Shown here: positions 1 through 11,060 of the stretch, piece after piece
How the letters are laid out: every line of letters starts with the position of its first letter
Numbering within the stretch: position 1 is the first letter of the stretch
Assembly: GCF_015594625.1 (NCBI RefSeq)
Contig: NZ_JADNRQ010000001.1
Location: 1 to 64,000, forward strand
Direction: 5' to 3'
Source of the DNA: Desulfallas sp. Bu1-1
GTDB taxonomy: Bacteria; Bacillota; Desulfotomaculia; Desulfotomaculales; Desulfallaceae
Length of the DNA stretch: 64,000 nucleotides
Notes under the pieces: model-generated
Seen by the model: only the letters and a program-made list of their open reading frames with translations
What the model was told of the DNA's origin: nothing
Databases searched by the model: none
Position numbers and translations under genes: made by a program

Positions 1-118
1 GCGAATTCCTTCTACTCCAACCACTAACCACTAACGACCCACCACCAAATCGCTCGACTTGCATGTGTTAAGCACGCCGCCAGCGTTCGTCCTGAGCCAG
101 GATCAAACTCTCCATATA
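1..118 (-). rRNA. rrs: 16S ribosomal RNA, 5' end only (cut by window edge)
   Basis: Read on the minus strand, the stretch carries the universal 16S 5' sequence GAGTTTGATCCTGGCTC followed by GACGAACGCTGGCGGC and the CACATGCAAGTCGA block that precedes variable region V1. The mature 5' end is estimated near 118 by analogy with Bacillus. The gene continues beyond position 1, so only helices up to V1 are visible. V1 begins with unusual GT-rich heptamer repeats (18-45 on the plus strand). The gene lies directly downstream of gyrA and is transcribed away from the origin, as usual for rRNA operons in this group. Confidence 0.97.
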
Positions 119-280
119 TTTTTTAAGATTATATAAAGAGTTTAATCTCTTTGCTCGCTTTTGGAATTACTCTCGCTCTTTAAGCTCTTGGCTTTTGACG
201 AGGTTTTTTTCCATCTCTCACACTGTTTAGTTTTCAAGGATCAGGTTGTTTTTTCCACCGCTTGTTCAGCGGCATTTGTA

Positions 281-309
281 ATTGTATCATGCCGGAACGG
301 CACTGTCAA
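281..309 (-). promoter_or_regulatory. rRNA operon promoter, proximal (P2)
   Basis: On the minus strand a perfect -35 TTGACA (304-309) is followed after 17 bp by TACAAT (281-286). It lies about 165 bp upstream of the 16S 5' end. The leader between them contains the CCTTGAAAACTAAACAG-type sequence common in Bacillota rRNA leaders. Spacing and match are those of a strong housekeeping promoter. Confidence 0.8.
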
Positions 310-429
310 GATCTATTTTCCGGTCTCGCTTCGCCGTTTCGCGACGACTTTTACATATTATCATTTAGGCCGGCGCATTGCAAGAGGTAACTTATAGAAT
401 TTACCTCAGCCAGCCTAATCACGACTTAT

Positions 430-459
430 AATATAGCACGGCAAGCGTTGGACTGTCAA
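430..459 (-). promoter_or_regulatory. rRNA operon promoter, distal (P1)
   Basis: On the minus strand TTGACA (454-459) is followed after 18 bp by TATATT (430-435). It starts immediately after the U-tract of the gyrA terminator, so rRNA transcription is re-initiated right after gyrA transcription ends. With the proximal promoter this gives the tandem promoter arrangement usual for rRNA operons. Nothing else is evident in the 119-478 intergenic stretch except the leader. Confidence 0.7.
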
Positions 460-460
460 T

Positions 461-492
461 AAAAAAAGCGGGGAAAAATTAATCTTCCCCGC
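461..492 (-). terminator. gyrA rho-independent terminator
   Basis: On the minus strand GCGGGGAA (485-492) pairs with TTCCCCGC (468-475), followed by seven U residues (461-467). The stem includes the gyrA stop codon, so the terminator overlaps the end of the gene. Confidence 0.85.
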
Positions 493-2920
493 CGTCGTCC
501 CCGGCAACCACTCTGGCCACTGACACAACATAATCACCCTCGCCCAATTTCATCAACAACACGCCCTGGGTAGCACGGCCAAATAGAGATATATTGTCTG
601 CCTTTAGCCTGATCATAATTCCGTCGGCGCTGATCATCATAATTTCTTCACCGGGCGCGATTACCTGCAAGGCTACAACATGGCCATTGCGGTGCGTGCA
701 TTTTATATTGGTAATTCCAATGCCACCCCGGGACTGGACCCGGTACTCACTAAGCCTGGTTCGTTTGCCGTAACCTTTGCTGGTTACCACCAGTAAATCC
801 GAGTTTTCCCGTACCCGGTCCACGGAAACCACCTGGTCACTTTCCCTTAAGGTAATCCCTTTAACTCCCCTGGATACTCTACCCGTGGGCCGGACTTCAT
901 CCTCGGGGAACCTGATGGCCATTCCGTATTTAGTGCCGATAATGACTTCCCCGCTGTTGTCCGTCAATAAAACATCCACCAGGTTATCTCCCTCGTCCAG
1001 ATTAATGGCGATAATGCCGTCCCTCCTGGAGGTGTCGTAATCGGTCAGAGGAGTCTTTTTCACAATTCCATTGCGGGTAGCCATGAACAGGTAATAATCG
1101 GGCTCAAAATCCCTGACGGGTATTACCGTTGTAATATATTCATCTTTATCAATATATAAAAGGTTGACTATGGCCGTACCACGCGCCTGCCGCCCGGCTT
1201 CGGGTATTTCGTGCCCTTTAAGCCTGTAAACTTTCCCTTTATTTGTAAAGAACAAGAAATAATGATGGGTTGTGGCGATAAACAGGTGCCGCAGGAAATC
1301 ATCCTCTTTGACCCCCATGGCGTGAATGCCCCGACCGCCTCTTCTCTGGCTGCGGTAAGTATCCAGCGGCATTCTTTTAATATATCCCTGGTTGGTGATG
1401 GTCACCACCACATCTTCTTCGAGAATCAAGTCTTCTACTTCGAAATCGATGTTTTCAACGGTCGATATGCTCGTCCGCCGTTTATCTCCATACTTGTCCT
1501 TAATTTCCATGATCTCTTGCTTAATTATAGCCAGTACCATTTTTTCATCCGCCAAAACGGATCGAAAATATTCAATTTTTTTGATTAACTCCTTATACTC
1601 CGCTTCCAGCTTGTCCCGCTCAAGGCCGGTCAAACGATGCAACCGCATATCCAAAATAGCCTGTGCCTGCAATTCTGTAAAATTAAATCTTTCCATCAAA
1701 CCGGTCCTGGCCTCGTCCACCGTGCGGGAACCGCGGATGATTTTAATCACTTCGTCCAGGTTGGCCAGGGCAATGCGCAGCCCTTCGACAATGTGCGCCC
1801 TTTCCTCGGCCTTCCTCAGATCGTATTTTGTACGGCGAACAATGATCTCCTTCTGGTGTTCCAGGTAATAATAGATGATATCTCTTAAATTCAATATTTT
1901 GGGCTCGCCGTTAACCAGCGCCAGCATGATCACCCCAAAGGAATCCTGCATTTGGGTATACTTGTACAGCTGGTTCAAGATCACCCTGGGATTGGCATCC
2001 CGGCGCAATTCAATGACAATGCGCATGCCATGCCGGTCCGACTCATCCCTTAAATCGGTAATGCCGTCTATTTTTTTATCCTTGACCAGGTCGGCTATTT
2101 TCTCCACCAGTTTGGCCTTGTTAACCTGGTAGGGTAACTCCGTAACGATAATGCTGGTTTTTTTGCCGGTTTCCTCGATTTCGGCCTTTGCCCGGACAAT
2201 AATAGTGCCCCTGCCGGTTTTGTAGGCCGACTTAATGCCCTCCCGGCCCATGATTATCCCGCTGGAAGGAAAATCAGGACCCTTGATCACTTGCATCAAA
2301 TCATTGACACCGGCTTCCGGATTATCGATGAGCATTACCACCCCGTCAATTACTTCCGACAGGTTGTGGGGGGGAATATTGGTGGCCATGCCTACAGCAA
2401 TGCCGGCGGAACCGTTCACAAGCAGGTTGGGAAAACGGGACGGAAGAATCACCGGTTCATTGGCACTGTCATCATAGTTGGGAATGAAATCAACCGTTTC
2501 TTTCTCAATATCGGCCAGCATTTCAGTGGCGATTTTGGCCAGGCGGGCTTCCGTATAACGCATGGCCGCCGGAGCGTCTCCGTCCACGGACCCGAAATTG
2601 CCGTGCCCGTCCACCAGCGGGTAACGGGAAGAAAAATCCTGGGCCAACCTTACCAGCGTGTCGTAGATGGCCGAGTCACCGTGAGGGTGGTACTTGGCCA
2701 TAACTTCACCCACAATGTAGGCCGACTTGCGGTGAGGTTTATCCGGCGTTACCCCGAGGGTATGCATGGCGTAAAGTATCCGGCGGTGCACCGGTTTTAA
2801 GCCGTCCCGTACATCAGGTAAGGCCCTGCCCACGATTACGCTCATGGCATAGTCCAGATAAGAATGTTTCATCTCGTCGTTTATATTAATGGGAATTACT
2901 TTTCCAGTCAGTGCCGGCAC
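479..2920 (-). CDS. gyrA: DNA gyrase subunit A
   Basis: This is the DNA-breaking and rejoining subunit of gyrase, which introduces negative supercoils as a GyrA2B2 complex. The 813-residue length is normal. The N-terminal breakage-reunion domain has the quinolone-region motif [11 protein letters not shown], with the sensitive-type Ser and Asp, and the catalytic tyrosine in AMRYTEARL. The C-terminal beta-pinwheel domain has the GyrA box QRRGGRG (about residue 530) needed for DNA wrapping, and ends in an acidic tail. The start is GTG, 8 nt after a GAGG ribosome site. A separate promoter and a terminator after gyrB suggest that gyrA can be transcribed alone. Confidence 0.98.
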   Translation of the reverse strand: MPALTGKVIPININDEMKHSYLDYAMSVIVGRALPDVRDGLKPVHRRILYAMHTLGVTPDKPHRKSAYIVGEVMAKYHPHGDSAIYDTLVRLAQDFSSRYPLVDGHGNFGSVDGDAPAAMRYTEARLAKIATEMLADIEKETVDFIPNYDDSANEPVILPSRFPNLLVNGSAGIAVGMATNIPPHNLSEVIDGVVMLIDNPEAGVNDLMQVIKGPDFPSSGIIMGREGIKSAYKTGRGTIIVRAKAEIEETGKKTSIIVTELPYQVNKAKLVEKIADLVKDKKIDGITDLRDESDRHGMRIVIELRRDANPRVILNQLYKYTQMQDSFGVIMLALVNGEPKILNLRDIIYYYLEHQKEIIVRRTKYDLRKAEERAHIVEGLRIALANLDEVIKIIRGSRTVDEARTGLMERFNFTELQAQAILDMRLHRLTGLERDKLEAEYKELIKKIEYFRSVLADEKMVLAIIKQEIMEIKDKYGDKRRTSISTVENIDFEVEDLILEEDVVVTITNQGYIKRMPLDTYRSQRRGGRGIHAMGVKEDDFLRHLFIATTHHYFLFFTNKGKVYRLKGHEIPEAGRQARGTAIVNLLYIDKDEYITTVIPVRDFEPDYYLFMATRNGIVKKTPLTDYDTSRRDGIIAINLDEGDNLVDVLLTDNSGEVIIGTKYGMAIRFPEDEVRPTGRVSRGVKGITLRESDQVVSVDRVRENSDLLVVTSKGYGKRTRLSEYRVQSRGGIGITNIKCTHRNGHVVALQVIAPGEEIMMISADGIMIRLKADNISLFGRATQGVLLMKLGEGDYVVSVARVVAGDDGGED

Positions 2921-2961
2921 AAGTGTTTCACCTCATAAAAGAAATATTTAACATCTTTATT

Positions 2962-2990
2962 AGTATAATTTCCTTATTTATGTATGGCAA
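2962..2990 (-). promoter_or_regulatory. gyrA promoter
   Basis: On the minus strand TTGCCA (2985-2990), 17 bp, then TATACT (2962-2967), upstream of gyrA and downstream of the gyrB terminator. Confidence 0.6.
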
Positions 2991-3012
2991 TACTATAACA
3001 ATTATGCGTAAC

Positions 3013-3040
3013 AAAAAAGCGGGAAACACGTTGCTCCCGC
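3013..3040 (-). terminator. gyrB rho-independent terminator
   Basis: On the minus strand GCGGGA...TCCCGC forms a hairpin (3019-3040) followed by six U residues (3013-3018), just after the gyrB stop codon. Confidence 0.8.
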
Positions 3041-3055
3041 CGTATCTTAAGCATC

Positions 3056-4984
<1,929 letters not shown>

Positions 4985-5023
4985 TTATATAGGTGCAAAA
5001 AGTGTAATATGAAATAATAGCTC

Positions 5024-5272
5024 TTAAATTTGGTAAGACGCCAGGGCACGCTTTTTTAATGTGGTACAGGAGATGGGAGAAAGATAAATTTCGTTGTTTG
5101 TAATTACATAAGTTTTTTCATTCCCCGGTTTTGAAATATTAACAATAAAACCCTCATCAGAGGCAATTTCTAAAAATTCTTTGGTCACGGCGGAAGACTT
5201 GGACCTGATATCCAAAATAGCGATGATATCCTTTTTCGGTACAATCACATCACCGCCAAGATGCAAGAACAT
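5024..5272 (-). CDS. remB: RemB/YaaB family regulator (DUF370-like)
   Basis: This small protein (82 residues) matches the RemB (YaaB) family found between recF and gyrB in Bacillus and its relatives. It begins MFLHLGGDVIVPKKDIIAI and contains the typical segment with Ser/Lys residues before an ITNN turn. In Bacillus the related RemA is a DNA-binding activator of matrix genes; the role of RemB is less clear. The start ATG directly abuts the recF stop codon and has GGAGG 8 nt upstream, within the recF end, so the two genes are probably translationally coupled. Family assignment rests on sequence style and location. Confidence 0.88.
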   Translation of the reverse strand: MFLHLGGDVIVPKKDIIAILDIRSKSSAVTKEFLEIASDEGFIVNISKPGNEKTYVITNNEIYLSPISCTTLKKRALASYQI

Positions 5273-6379
5273 TTATTTTTCCTCCTTCATCATGCCTTTA
5301 TTTATAAAGTATACCCTGTCCGACAAACGGATAATTTTATCGGTTAATGTAGTTGTGGTTATGAAAGTTTGAATTTTGTCGCTGACCAGTTGCATTAAAT
5401 AGTTTTGCCTTTGTTCATCGAGTTCCATCAGTACGTCATCAAGCAACAATACGGGATATTCCTTGATTTCCCGGTGAAACAGCCGGATTTGGGCGGTTTT
5501 CAACGCCAGCACAATGGACCTGATTTGTCCTTGTGAACCGTAATAACGAACATCTCTTTGGTTTAGAAAAAAAACAATATCATCACGATGTGGCCCAAAA
5601 ACGGATTGTTTTTTATATAATTCTTCCTTTTCCCTTGTTTTTCCTTCCCTTACGAAATCTTTTAATAACTGTTCATTATCCTTAACACCGGTAAGCGTGG
5701 TGGTGGAAAGGTATTTCATATCCAATTCTTCACCGTCACCGGCAATGCCGCGGTACATCTCCCGTACCAGGGGGAAAAACTGCTTTAATAGCTTAAACCG
5801 CCTGGCTAAAACCTCAGCGCCATAGCGATAAAATTGTTCGTTCCATACCTGGAAAGATTCCTGGTGAACCTCCCCAAGGCGCAACAGGTTGTTTCTCTGG
5901 ATCACCACGCGCCGGTATTGCTGTAAAAGGCGGTGATAGACAGGATCGATGAATCCGAGGTCCTGGTCAATGAAATCACGTCTCCGGGATGGCGGACCTT
6001 TGATGATTTGTAAATCGTCAGGTTTAAAAAGAACGATGCCGAAACGCCCGGGCAATAGATTCCGCTTGTTTTCGGCACCGTTAATCAAGACCTTTTTCTT
6101 TCCCTCAACATCAACGGTTAATGCCACATCAACATTTAAACCCTGCGACCTCTGCAATTGGTAAGTGGCATTAAGGGAGGTGAAATCGCTTCCCCATCTT
6201 ACCACATCTCTGTCCCTGTTGCGAAAGGAAAACCCCAAACCGGTTAAATAAATAGCTTCCAGCAGGTTGGTTTTTCCCTGGGCATTGGGACCGGTGATCA
6301 CATTAATACCATAATGTGGTTTCCAGTATAATTTATGGTAATTTCGAAAATTAACCAGGTCAAGACTCTTTAAAATCAA
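5273..6379 (-). CDS. recF: DNA replication and repair protein RecF
   Basis: RecF is an SMC-like ATPase that helps load RecA at single-strand gaps. The Walker A motif GPNAQGKTNLLEAI is near residue 30, after the typical KSLDLVNFRNY start, and the C-terminal ABC part includes LLLDDVLMELDE (Walker B/D-loop). Length is about 368 residues. The chosen start is TTG at 6379, which has GGGAGG 8 nt upstream; a longer reading from 6409 would overlap the upstream S4-domain gene and has no ribosome site. It sits in the conserved dnaA-dnaN-S4-recF order. Confidence 0.96.
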   Translation of the reverse strand: MILKSLDLVNFRNYHKLYWKPHYGINVITGPNAQGKTNLLEAIYLTGLGFSFRNRDRDVVRWGSDFTSLNATYQLQRSQGLNVDVALTVDVEGKKKVLINGAENKRNLLPGRFGIVLFKPDDLQIIKGPPSRRRDFIDQDLGFIDPVYHRLLQQYRRVVIQRNNLLRLGEVHQESFQVWNEQFYRYGAEVLARRFKLLKQFFPLVREMYRGIAGDGEELDMKYLSTTTLTGVKDNEQLLKDFVREGKTREKEELYKKQSVFGPHRDDIVFFLNQRDVRYYGSQGQIRSIVLALKTAQIRLFHREIKEYPVLLLDDVLMELDEQRQNYLMQLVSDKIQTFITTTTLTDKIIRLSDRVYFINKGMMKEEK

Positions 6380-6392
6380 CCACGAGTCCTCC

Positions 6393-6608
6393 CTAATTGA
6401 AAACAACACGAAAAGAGCCCAAATCTGTTACTTCCACCAAGTCTCCGTCCTTTAGTTTGCGCGAGCGTCGGTTTTCAATTTCGCCGTTCACTTTGACATG
6501 ATTATTAGAAATTAAAATTTTACCCTGACCACCGGTGGAAACCAATCGAGACCATTTTAAAAATTGATCAAGCCTGATTTCTCCATTGACCTGGATATTG
6601 CGAATCAA
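6393..6608 (-). CDS. yaaA: S4-domain RNA-binding protein (YaaA/RlbA type)
   Basis: This 71-residue protein is almost entirely an S4 RNA-binding fold: IRLDQFLKWSRLVSTGGQGK, then VKVNGEIENRRSRKL and GDLVEV. It matches the small S4 protein found between dnaN and recF in Bacillota. Its RNA target is not established; a ribosome-assembly or RNA-surveillance role is usually assumed. The start appears to be TTG with only a moderate AAGG site upstream. It lies 16 nt after dnaN and 13 nt before recF, consistent with one operon. Confidence 0.9.
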   Translation of the reverse strand: MIRNIQVNGEIRLDQFLKWSRLVSTGGQGKILISNNHVKVNGEIENRRSRKLKDGDLVEVTDLGSFRVVFN

Positions 6609-6624
6609 TTTTCACGCATCCTTT

Positions 6625-7728
6625 TCATGCCACGGCCGGTACCAGAAGGGAAAAATAGCCTTCTTGATCAACGGGCAGAAACAAAGCTGGACTTTCCCGG
6701 CCGCTCAGCTTAATAATTACGTTTTCTGAATCCATGGAACGGAGCAGTTCAATAAAAAGACGCACATTAAAACCCACATCAATAGGATTTCCGGAAAAAT
6801 CTGCCATTAATTCTTCCCGGATTCTTCCGGATTCGGTGTAAAAGTAGATCATTAAACCCTGTGACTGAAAAGATATATTAAAAACGTTTCGCTTGGTATC
6901 AATCAGTAACGAGGCCCTTTCCGCAGCTTCCAGAAGATCGTTTAGCGGCGCTTTAACCTCACATTCGTAACGGGCGGGTATTACAACCTGGTAATCGGGA
7001 TACTGACCTGCGATTAAACGGGTCATTAAACAGGTATTGCCAATGACAAAAAAAATCTGGTTCTCTGTCAGATATAAATCAAATTCATCATCCACGGCAT
7101 CAATTAATTTATAAAGCTCATTTAAAGCTTTACCGGGAACGATTACATTTATAAGCCTGTCCCGGGGTATTTCCAGGTTCTCTTCGCAAACGGCCAGCTT
7201 TCGCGTGTCCGTAGCCACCATGGATAAAACACCTTTCTCGTTTAAACGAATATGCACACCGGTGAATATAGGCCGGCGCTCGTCATTGGAAACAGCAAAC
7301 AGCACTCTTTTCAGCATTCTCTTAAATACATTTTGTTTTATTTTAAGCGCTGGAGTTTGAGGTAAGTCGGGAAATCTTGGAAACTCATCCGCCGGGTAGC
7401 CATTTAAAACCAATTCCGAATCACCGTAGGTAAAAGATGTGTTATTGTTGGAAACATCACAACAAACATTTATATCTATATCAGGTAACTTGTTCAGTAG
7501 GCTTGTAACATACTTGGCGGGTAAGGCCGCCGAACCTTCTAACAAAGTGGTTACCGGCAAAGTGCAGCGAATACCGAATTCGAGGTCGGTTGCAGTAACA
7601 GTAAGAATATTATCGCCGGTTTCAAAATACAGGCAAGATAGTATTGGCAACGGGCTACGCAAAGAAATGGCCCTCTGGGTAATTTGGGTAACTGTATTTA
7701 AATCGGATCTGGGTGCAATGAACTGCAT
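6625..7728 (-). CDS. dnaN: DNA polymerase III beta subunit (sliding clamp)
   Basis: The protein forms the ring-shaped dimer that tethers the replicative polymerase to DNA. It is 367 residues, the usual size for three clamp domains. It begins MQFIAPRSDLNTVTQI, with conserved clamp segments such as LPILSCLYFETG and the C-terminal LFLPVDQEGYFSLLVP region. The ATG start has GGAGG 5 nt upstream. It lies downstream of dnaA across a 195-bp gap holding DnaA-box-like sites, so dnaA and dnaN may be transcribed together. Confidence 0.97.
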   Translation of the reverse strand: MQFIAPRSDLNTVTQITQRAISLRSPLPILSCLYFETGDNILTVTATDLEFGIRCTLPVTTLLEGSAALPAKYVTSLLNKLPDIDINVCCDVSNNNTSFTYGDSELVLNGYPADEFPRFPDLPQTPALKIKQNVFKRMLKRVLFAVSNDERRPIFTGVHIRLNEKGVLSMVATDTRKLAVCEENLEIPRDRLINVIVPGKALNELYKLIDAVDDEFDLYLTENQIFFVIGNTCLMTRLIAGQYPDYQVVIPARYECEVKAPLNDLLEAAERASLLIDTKRNVFNISFQSQGLMIYFYTESGRIREELMADFSGNPIDVGFNVRLFIELLRSMDSENVIIKLSGRESPALFLPVDQEGYFSLLVPAVA

Positions 7729-7792
7729 AATAACCTCCAGAACAAGAAAAATTCATAGATTAAAGTCGTAGTAACAGTAGTATGAGTGAAAT

Positions 7793-7904
7793 GGTGGATA
7801 AGTAGTATTTTCCCCGCCATTGTAAGCTAAAGCCGGTGTATAAGGTTGTAGAAAATTCTCCGGGGATTGGTGAAATTCGTTAGTTGGAAATAACATTATA
7901 CACA
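7793..7904. promoter_or_regulatory. oriC: Origin segment between dnaA and dnaN (DnaA boxes)
   Basis: A perfect DnaA box TTATACACA lies at 7896-7904 (plus strand). Two one-mismatch boxes on the minus strand are TTATACACC (7835-7843) and TTATCCACC (7793-7801). Next to the last is a tract reading TAGTAACAGTAG (about 7770-7781), which resembles the DnaA-trio repeats reported beside the unwinding site in Bacillus. Together with the box cluster upstream of dnaA this suggests a bipartite origin. The exact unwinding site was not determined. Confidence 0.6.
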
Positions 7905-7923
7905 AAAAAATAAACAGGTACTG

Positions 7924-9258
7924 TTAATTTTGTTTAATAGATTCCATAATGTTTTTGATAGTTAACGCTAGCGTAGCGTCGTTCTTCATTTCCATGGTTA
8001 TTTTATCATAGGCGTGTAGCACGGTGGTATGGTCTCTTCCGCCAAATTGTTCACCGATTTGCGGCAGTGAATTTTCCGTCATCTCGCGACAAATATACAT
8101 GGCCACCTGCCTGGGAAAAGCGACAGAACGGGTTCTTCTTTTTGATTTGAGGTCGTCAACCCTAATTCCGAAATAACCGGCTACTTTCTGTTGAATTAAG
8201 GGAATAGTAATTTCAACAGGTTTTTTGGCCGGCAGAATATCCTTAAGAATTTCCTTGGCGGTATCGCTATCAATTACTTCTTTCGTTAAGGAGCTATAAG
8301 CGGCAACCCTGATTAGCGCACCTTCCAGTTCCCGGATGTTGGAATGGATTTGGTCGGCGATAAAGGCAATCACGCTGTCTGGAACATTTAAATTCTCCAT
8401 TTGGGCTTTTTTTTGCAAAATGGCGACCCTGGTTTCAAAGTCCGGAGGCTGAATGTCAGTTATCAGACCCCATTCGAAACGGGAACGAAGCCTGTCCTCC
8501 AGGGTTGGTATTTCTTTTGGCGGCCGGTCGCTGGAAATGATGATCTGTTTGTTTGCTTCATATAAAGTGTTAAAAGTGTGGAAAAATTCCTCCTGTGTTC
8601 TCTCCTTACCGGCTAAAAACTGAATATCGTCAATGAGCAGCGTATCCATATTACGGTATTTGTTTTTAAATTCAACAGTTTTTTCCTCGCGGATGGCGTT
8701 GATCAGGTCGTTGGTGAATTTTTCCGAGGTTACATAAGCCACGCGGTTGTTCATGTTGTTATCCTTAATAAAGTGACCGATGGCATGCATTAGGTGTGTT
8801 TTGCCCAGCCCCACGCCGCCGTAAATAAACAGTGGGTTATATGCCTTGGCGGGAGATTCGGCTACAGCAAGGCAGGCGGCGTGGGCGAACCTGTTGCTGT
8901 CGCCCACAACAAAGTTATCAAAGGTATATCTTGGATTCAACGGTGTATTTTGCAGGTCAAAATCTGCCGGCTGGGGGTTTAAATTATTTAATAACTGGTT
9001 GATCTGCTCTTCCACGATAAACTGTACGTCAGTGATGGACTGATTATACTGGTGAATAATTTCTCTAAACAGTGGGGCGTAGCTGTTATTTAACCAATCT
9101 CTGGAAAAGTGATCCGGAACAATGATATAAAATATGCTATTTTTAATAGTTACCGGTTTCATTACCTTGATCCATGTTTCGTATGAATGACTATTAAGAT
9201 GATTTTTTAAATGCGTAATGGTTTTTTCCCAAATGGTGGTTAAACTGGAGTAAGACAA
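7924..9258 (-). CDS. dnaA: Chromosomal replication initiator DnaA
   Basis: This AAA+ protein binds DnaA boxes and opens the origin. It has 444 residues in the usual four-domain layout: an N-terminal partner domain ([21 protein letters not shown]), a linker, the AAA+ domain with Walker [15 protein letters not shown] and Walker [14 protein letters not shown], and the C-terminal DNA-binding domain with signature [15 protein letters not shown]. The start is TTG with a GAGGGGG ribosome site about 10 nt upstream. DnaA boxes lie both upstream and downstream, consistent with autoregulation. Confidence 0.98.
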   Translation of the reverse strand: MSYSSLTTIWEKTITHLKNHLNSHSYETWIKVMKPVTIKNSIFYIIVPDHFSRDWLNNSYAPLFREIIHQYNQSITDVQFIVEEQINQLLNNLNPQPADFDLQNTPLNPRYTFDNFVVGDSNRFAHAACLAVAESPAKAYNPLFIYGGVGLGKTHLMHAIGHFIKDNNMNNRVAYVTSEKFTNDLINAIREEKTVEFKNKYRNMDTLLIDDIQFLAGKERTQEEFFHTFNTLYEANKQIIISSDRPPKEIPTLEDRLRSRFEWGLITDIQPPDFETRVAILQKKAQMENLNVPDSVIAFIADQIHSNIRELEGALIRVAAYSSLTKEVIDSDTAKEILKDILPAKKPVEITIPLIQQKVAGYFGIRVDDLKSKRRTRSVAFPRQVAMYICREMTENSLPQIGEQFGGRDHTTVLHAYDKITMEMKNDATLALTIKNIMESIKQN

Positions 9259-9338
9259 TGGGTATATCCCCCTCAGACAGATTTGTTAATAATTTTGTCA
9301 CGTTTTGTCTAAATCTAAAAGAAATTAATATTAACATT

Positions 9339-9371
9339 TTATACACATACTTATCCACAGGCTGTGAATAA
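9339..9371. promoter_or_regulatory. oriC: Origin segment upstream of dnaA (three DnaA boxes)
   Basis: Three perfect matches to TTATNCACA occur within 33 bp: TTATACACA (9339-9347), TTATCCACA (9351-9359) and, on the minus strand, TTATTCACA (9363-9371). An AT-rich stretch (9308-9340) lies beside them. This is the point where transcription diverges (dnaA to the left, rpmH to the right), as expected for a chromosome origin. The rest of the 9259-9602 gap holds only the rpmH promoter as far as can be seen. Confidence 0.8.
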
Positions 9372-9491
9372 GTCAAATGTATACAAGGGCTAAGCTAAAT
9401 GATACCAAAATTTACTGATCTATTCAATAAGCATAACAATTGTCTTGGCATTACGCAGTGTTCATTCGCGAAAGTCGGAAAAAATCACTGC

Positions 9492-9521
9492 TTGACTCAA
9501 AAACAGGGCATACTATATAAT
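9492..9521 (+). promoter_or_regulatory. rpmH operon promoter
   Basis: TTGACT (9492-9497), 18 bp, TATAAT (9516-9521), followed by an 81-nt leader to the rpmH start. Confidence 0.65.
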
Positions 9522-9602
9522 GTAGTATGTACGCCTAGTATTTTCCAAGAAATTGTATCAATATTATATAATTGAAAAAGACAGTAGCCGGGGGGTGTTT
9601 AA

Positions 9603-9737
9603 GTGAAAAGAACATTTCAACCTAAAAACAGGCAGAGAAAACAAGTTCACGGCTTTTTGAAGAGAATGTCAACCAAAGCGGGACGGAGGGTTATCAAGAG
9701 AAGAAGACTAAAAGGCAGAAAAAGGCTTACAGCGTAA
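9603..9737 (+). CDS. rpmH: 50S ribosomal protein L34
   Basis: This is a 44-residue, strongly basic protein beginning (GTG start) [19 protein letters not shown] and ending in KGRKRLTA, the standard L34 pattern with the [14 protein letters not shown] core. A GGGGGG ribosome site precedes the GTG. It sits at the origin, head of the rpmH-rnpA-yidD-yidC-khpB cluster that is conserved across bacteria. Confidence 0.97.
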   Translation: MKRTFQPKNRQRKQVHGFLKRMSTKAGRRVIKRRRLKGRKRLTA

Positions 9738-9791
9738 GGCCGCTTGATCCAAGTGGCCTTTTGCTAATTATATAAGGTATGAAAAGCCGTT

Positions 9792-10139
9792 ATGAATAAA
9801 AAATACCTGATCAAGAAAAACAAGGAATATCGAAAAATCTATAACGAGGGTATCTCATTGGCCAATCGTTATGCGGTAATTTTTACCCTCAAGAATAGCC
9901 TGGGCCAAAAGAGATTTGGATTTTCAGTCAGTAAGAAAATAGGTAAGGCTGTGGAAAGAAACAGAGTGAGGCGCAGGTTAAAGGAAATTTGCAGAAAAAA
10001 CGATGAATTCTTTCTAAACGGATATGATTATATATTAATCGCCCGTAAGGGAATTGAAGAGTTAAGTTACAACTCAATACAGGATAGTGTGGAAAATCTG
10101 GCGTACAGAATAAACAAAAAGATAGCAAGGGAAAATTAG
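9792..10139 (+). CDS. rnpA: Ribonuclease P protein component
   Basis: This is the protein subunit of RNase P, which with the catalytic RNA matures tRNA 5' ends. At 115 residues it has the usual size. The family signature [24 protein letters not shown] is clear, containing the RNR motif that contacts the RNA subunit. It follows rpmH by 54 bp and precedes yidD by 4 bp, the conserved order. Confidence 0.97.
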   Translation: MNKKYLIKKNKEYRKIYNEGISLANRYAVIFTLKNSLGQKRFGFSVSKKIGKAVERNRVRRRLKEICRKNDEFFLNGYDYILIARKGIEELSYNSIQDSVENLAYRINKKIAREN

Positions 10140-10143
10140 TATT

Positions 10144-10350
10144 GTGAAAAAAATGTTAATTTATGTTGTCCGGTTTTACCAGCTTTTTATATCACCAATA
10201 AAGGGACGGACTTGCAGGTTTTACCCGACATGTTCCGAATATACAATCCAGGCTATGGAAAAATATGGTCTTATTAAAGGATCATTCAAGGCAATCATCA
10301 GAATTTTAAAGTGCCATCCTTTTCACCCGGGCGGGCATGACCCGGTTTAA
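10144..10350 (+). CDS. yidD: Membrane protein insertion efficiency factor YidD
   Basis: This 68-residue protein has the YidD core [23 protein letters not shown] and ends with [12 protein letters not shown], both diagnostic for the family. It is thought to sit at the inner membrane face and help YidC-dependent insertion. The GTG start at 10144 is 4 nt after the rnpA stop. It is directly followed by yidC. Confidence 0.95.
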   Translation: MKKMLIYVVRFYQLFISPIKGRTCRFYPTCSEYTIQAMEKYGLIKGSFKAIIRILKCHPFHPGGHDPV

Positions 10351-10388
10351 ACTATTTTATATTTGGTTCAACCCAGGGAGGCGATGGT

Positions 10389-11060
10389 TTGGGCGAGATA
10401 TTTCAAACGCTTGTTGATGGCATGACTTCTTTAACCCACTGGCTGTACGGCCTGACGGTAACGATTGGTTTACCCAGTTATGCACTGGCCATTATTCTGT
10501 TGACAATATTAATTAAACTGGTGTTGTTTCCATTGACCCATAAACAAATGACTTCTATGAAAAGAATGGCCGAGATTCAACCTAAAATCAAGGAAATACA
10601 GGAAAAGTACAAAGGTAAGGACCCGCAGAAAATGCAGCAAAAGATTATGGAAGTTTATAAGGAAAACAATGTTAACCCCATGGCCGGATGCTTGCCTATT
10701 CTAATCCAGATGCCGATTTTGATTGCCTTGTATCGATCTTTGTTGCACATTAAGTTTTTAGATCCTCAACATGCCGGTTTTTTCTGGATTAAAACTTTAT
10801 CAGCTCATGACCCGTATTATATACTACCTGTTTTGGCTGGTATTACCACTTATATGCAATCAAAGCTAACCACATCTACCACCGATCAAACGCAGCGCAT
10901 GATGCTTTACATGATGCCTGTGTTCATTGCCTGGATCAGCACAACGGTTCCTGCCGGGCTGGTGTTATACTGGGTGACATTTAATATTTTGGGTTATGCT
11001 CAACAGATTCTGGTCAATAAGCAAGTAGAGCAGATAAAGGAGGGTGCTCCTTCGAAGTGA
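10389..11060 (+). CDS. yidC: Membrane protein insertase YidC/Oxa1 family
   Basis: This 223-residue insertase of the short Gram-positive (SpoIIIJ/YidC1) type has about five hydrophobic segments. It contains the basic cytoplasmic loop MTSMKRMAEIQPKIKEIQ and the NPMAGCLPILIQMPI segment typical of Oxa1 proteins. Unlike Bacillus SpoIIIJ it shows no lipoprotein signal. The TTG start has GGGAGG about 7 nt upstream. It overlaps the next gene by 4 nt, so the two are probably translationally coupled. In spore formers such insertases can also serve sporulation; that is inference here. Confidence 0.95.
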   Translation: MGEIFQTLVDGMTSLTHWLYGLTVTIGLPSYALAIILLTILIKLVLFPLTHKQMTSMKRMAEIQPKIKEIQEKYKGKDPQKMQQKIMEVYKENNVNPMAGCLPILIQMPILIALYRSLLHIKFLDPQHAGFFWIKTLSAHDPYYILPVLAGITTYMQSKLTTSTTDQTQRMMLYMMPVFIAWISTTVPAGLVLYWVTFNILGYAQQILVNKQVEQIKEGAPSK

